Assembly: GCF_004358755.1 (NCBI RefSeq)
Contig: NZ_SMZY01000005.1
Location: 62,001 to 126,000, forward strand
DNA length: 64,000 bases
Direction: 5' to 3'
Origin: Peribacillus frigoritolerans
Lineage (GTDB): Bacteria; Bacillota; Bacilli; Bacillales; Bacillaceae
In this document: positions 63,213 to 64,000 of the stretch, piece after piece
How positions within the stretch are numbered: position 1 is the stretch's first letter
How the letters are laid out: the number at the start of each line of letters is the position of its first letter
Translations under genes and position numbers: made by a program
Notes under the pieces: model-generated
Seen by the model: the letters and a program-made list of their open reading frames with translations, nothing else
What the model was told of the DNA's origin: nothing
Database searches by the model: none

Positions 63213-64000
63213 CTACTTGAATTCTTGATCAAATTCTCCGTTGGCCCGTTCGAAATCATCTATTCTTCCTATGTCAAGCCAGTATTCTCTAACTGGGAAA
63301 ATGGAGATGTCTTCTTTTTGGTCAACCAAATTTCTCAATAGATCCGGCATATCCAGATACCTGTTTTTTGGTATGATATTTAATACTTCAGGTTCAAATA
63401 TATAAATTCCGGCACTGACAAAAAAATGGTGTACCGGTTTTTCCTCAATTGAAAGCATTCGATGGTTTTCAACATTGACCACACCATAAGGGACTTGAAA
63501 ATCATATTCCCGTACACACAAAGTGGCCTGGCCTTTAAGATTTTCATGGTAGTCCAGTAAATATTGATAATTTACTTTTGTAAGAATGTCCCCGTTCATC
63601 ACAAGAAAAGGTTTATCTGGTTTTTCTGGGATCAGCCCTAAAGCACCTGCAGTTCCCATCCGTTTATCCTCATGTATATATTTGATGTCTACTCCCCAGT
63701 TCGAACCATCCTTAAAGTAGTCTTGAATCAGTTCAGACTTATAATTTACAGAAATATAAAATCGAGTAAATCCATGTTCAATCAGGCTTTCTAAAATGGT
63801 TTCAAGAATCGGTTTGTTTCCTATTTTCAACAAAGGTTTAGGCGTATCATTAGTTAATGGCCGGAGCCTCGTTCCAAGTCCCCCTGCCATGATAACTGCG
63901 ATATTATCCCTGGCAGGAGCTTGAATAATAGAATTCAGATGCTTTAAGCCGACTACACTGCCATCATTATCTACAACAGGAAGCTGCTGCAGTTTTTTTG
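63213..64000 (-). CDS. Sugar-1-phosphate nucleotidyltransferase with CBS domain (partial)
   Basis: The 5' end lies outside the window. The visible part reads from LQQLPVVDNDGSVVGLKHLN (the end of a CBS domain) into the nucleotidyltransferase: IAVIMAGGLGTRLRPLTND (NTP loop), then TPKPLLKIGNKPILE and VMNGDILTKV (metal Asp). The domain order CBS-NTase is that of PtmE/LegF-like enzymes (for example glucosamine-1-phosphate guanylyltransferase of legionaminic acid synthesis). It probably activates a sugar for the adjacent 4,6-dehydratase. Confidence 0.85.
   Translation of the reverse strand, partial: KKLQQLPVVDNDGSVVGLKHLNSIIQAPARDNIAVIMAGGLGTRLRPLTNDTPKPLLKIGNKPILETILESLIEHGFTRFYISVNYKSELIQDYFKDGSNWGVDIKYIHEDKRMGTAGALGLIPEKPDKPFLVMNGDILTKVNYQYLLDYHENLKGQATLCVREYDFQVPYGVVNVENHRMLSIEEKPVHHFFVSAGIYIFEPEVLNIIPKNRYLDMPDLLRNLVDQKEDISIFPVREYWLDIGRIDDFERANGEFDQEFK

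Overview
The window is chromosomal DNA of a low-GC, spore-forming member of the Bacillaceae (Bacillus sensu lato). Most genes follow the order of the Bacillus subtilis yto-ytp-ytr-ytx region: ytoA-ytpA-ytpB-ytqBA-ytzC-ytrABCEF-yttB, ytvB-leuS-ytwF, ytfP-ytgP-ytzG-ytzE, pepV, ytkP-thpR-ytlQ-ytlR-amyX-ytmP-ytzH-trmB-ytnP-ytzB-ytoP-ytoQ-ytpPQR-sftA-murC-ampS-ytxGH-ytxJ-aroA. Family names rest on my reading of translations and motifs. No database search was run.

Layout. 1-6.8 kb: GT4 glycosyltransferase and PAP2 phosphatase, ytoA, the lipase/terpene pair ytpAB, ytqBA, and two small proteins. 6.9-7.4 kb: a 52-bp tandem array. 7.45-11.8 kb: the GntR-controlled ytr ABC transporter operon with a clear promoter and YtrA operator. 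11.9-13.2 kb: an MFS exporter with a terminator hairpin in its own leader. 13.3-17.8 kb: a sigma-54 ketone-body module (activator, -24/-12 promoter, two ruined CoA-transferase genes, intact permease, intact 3-hydroxybutyrate dehydrogenase). 18.0-21.5 kb: ytvB and T-box-controlled leuS. 21.6-36.5 kb: rhodanese, Cse60, MurJ-type flippase, rRNA pseudouridine synthase, PurR-type-controlled purine permease, dipeptidase, MFS, cysteine-synthase-like gene, ThpR, a CidA/LrgB pair, and lipid kinase. 36.6-55.4 kb: pullulanase, tRNA and peptidase genes, SftA, MurC, AmpS, and the sigma-B-type ytxGH/ytxJ stress genes. 55.5-55.9 kb: a second 52-bp array. 55.9-59.4 kb: an unusual actin-fold ATPase and aroA. 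59.6-64 kb: an AT-rich glycan cluster on the minus strand (formyltransferase, deacetylase, 4,6-dehydratase, CBS-nucleotidyltransferase) where ccpA would be expected next to aroA.

The strongest unexplained structure is periodic intergenic DNA. Two arrays 48 kb apart (6896-7412 and 55497-55886) have different sequences, yet both repeat every 52 bp and share the same framework in the same register: TGATTCCA at unit positions 1-8, GTGGAA at 33-38, and CAAAG at 40-44. In the first array, positions on both sides of TGATTCCAC switch together between two alleles. Two further sites (22059-22170 and 40172-40234) carry degenerate repeats with a 21-bp period and a related core. A separate dispersed element occurs at 21.3, 25.8 and 31.6 kb.

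Other points of interest are the selective decay of scoA/scoB behind an apparently intact sigma-54 promoter, the candidate attenuator before yttB, the ytmP/ytzH overlap whose first good terminator lies beyond the antisense gene, and GD-rich repeats at the C-terminus of the actin-fold ATPase.
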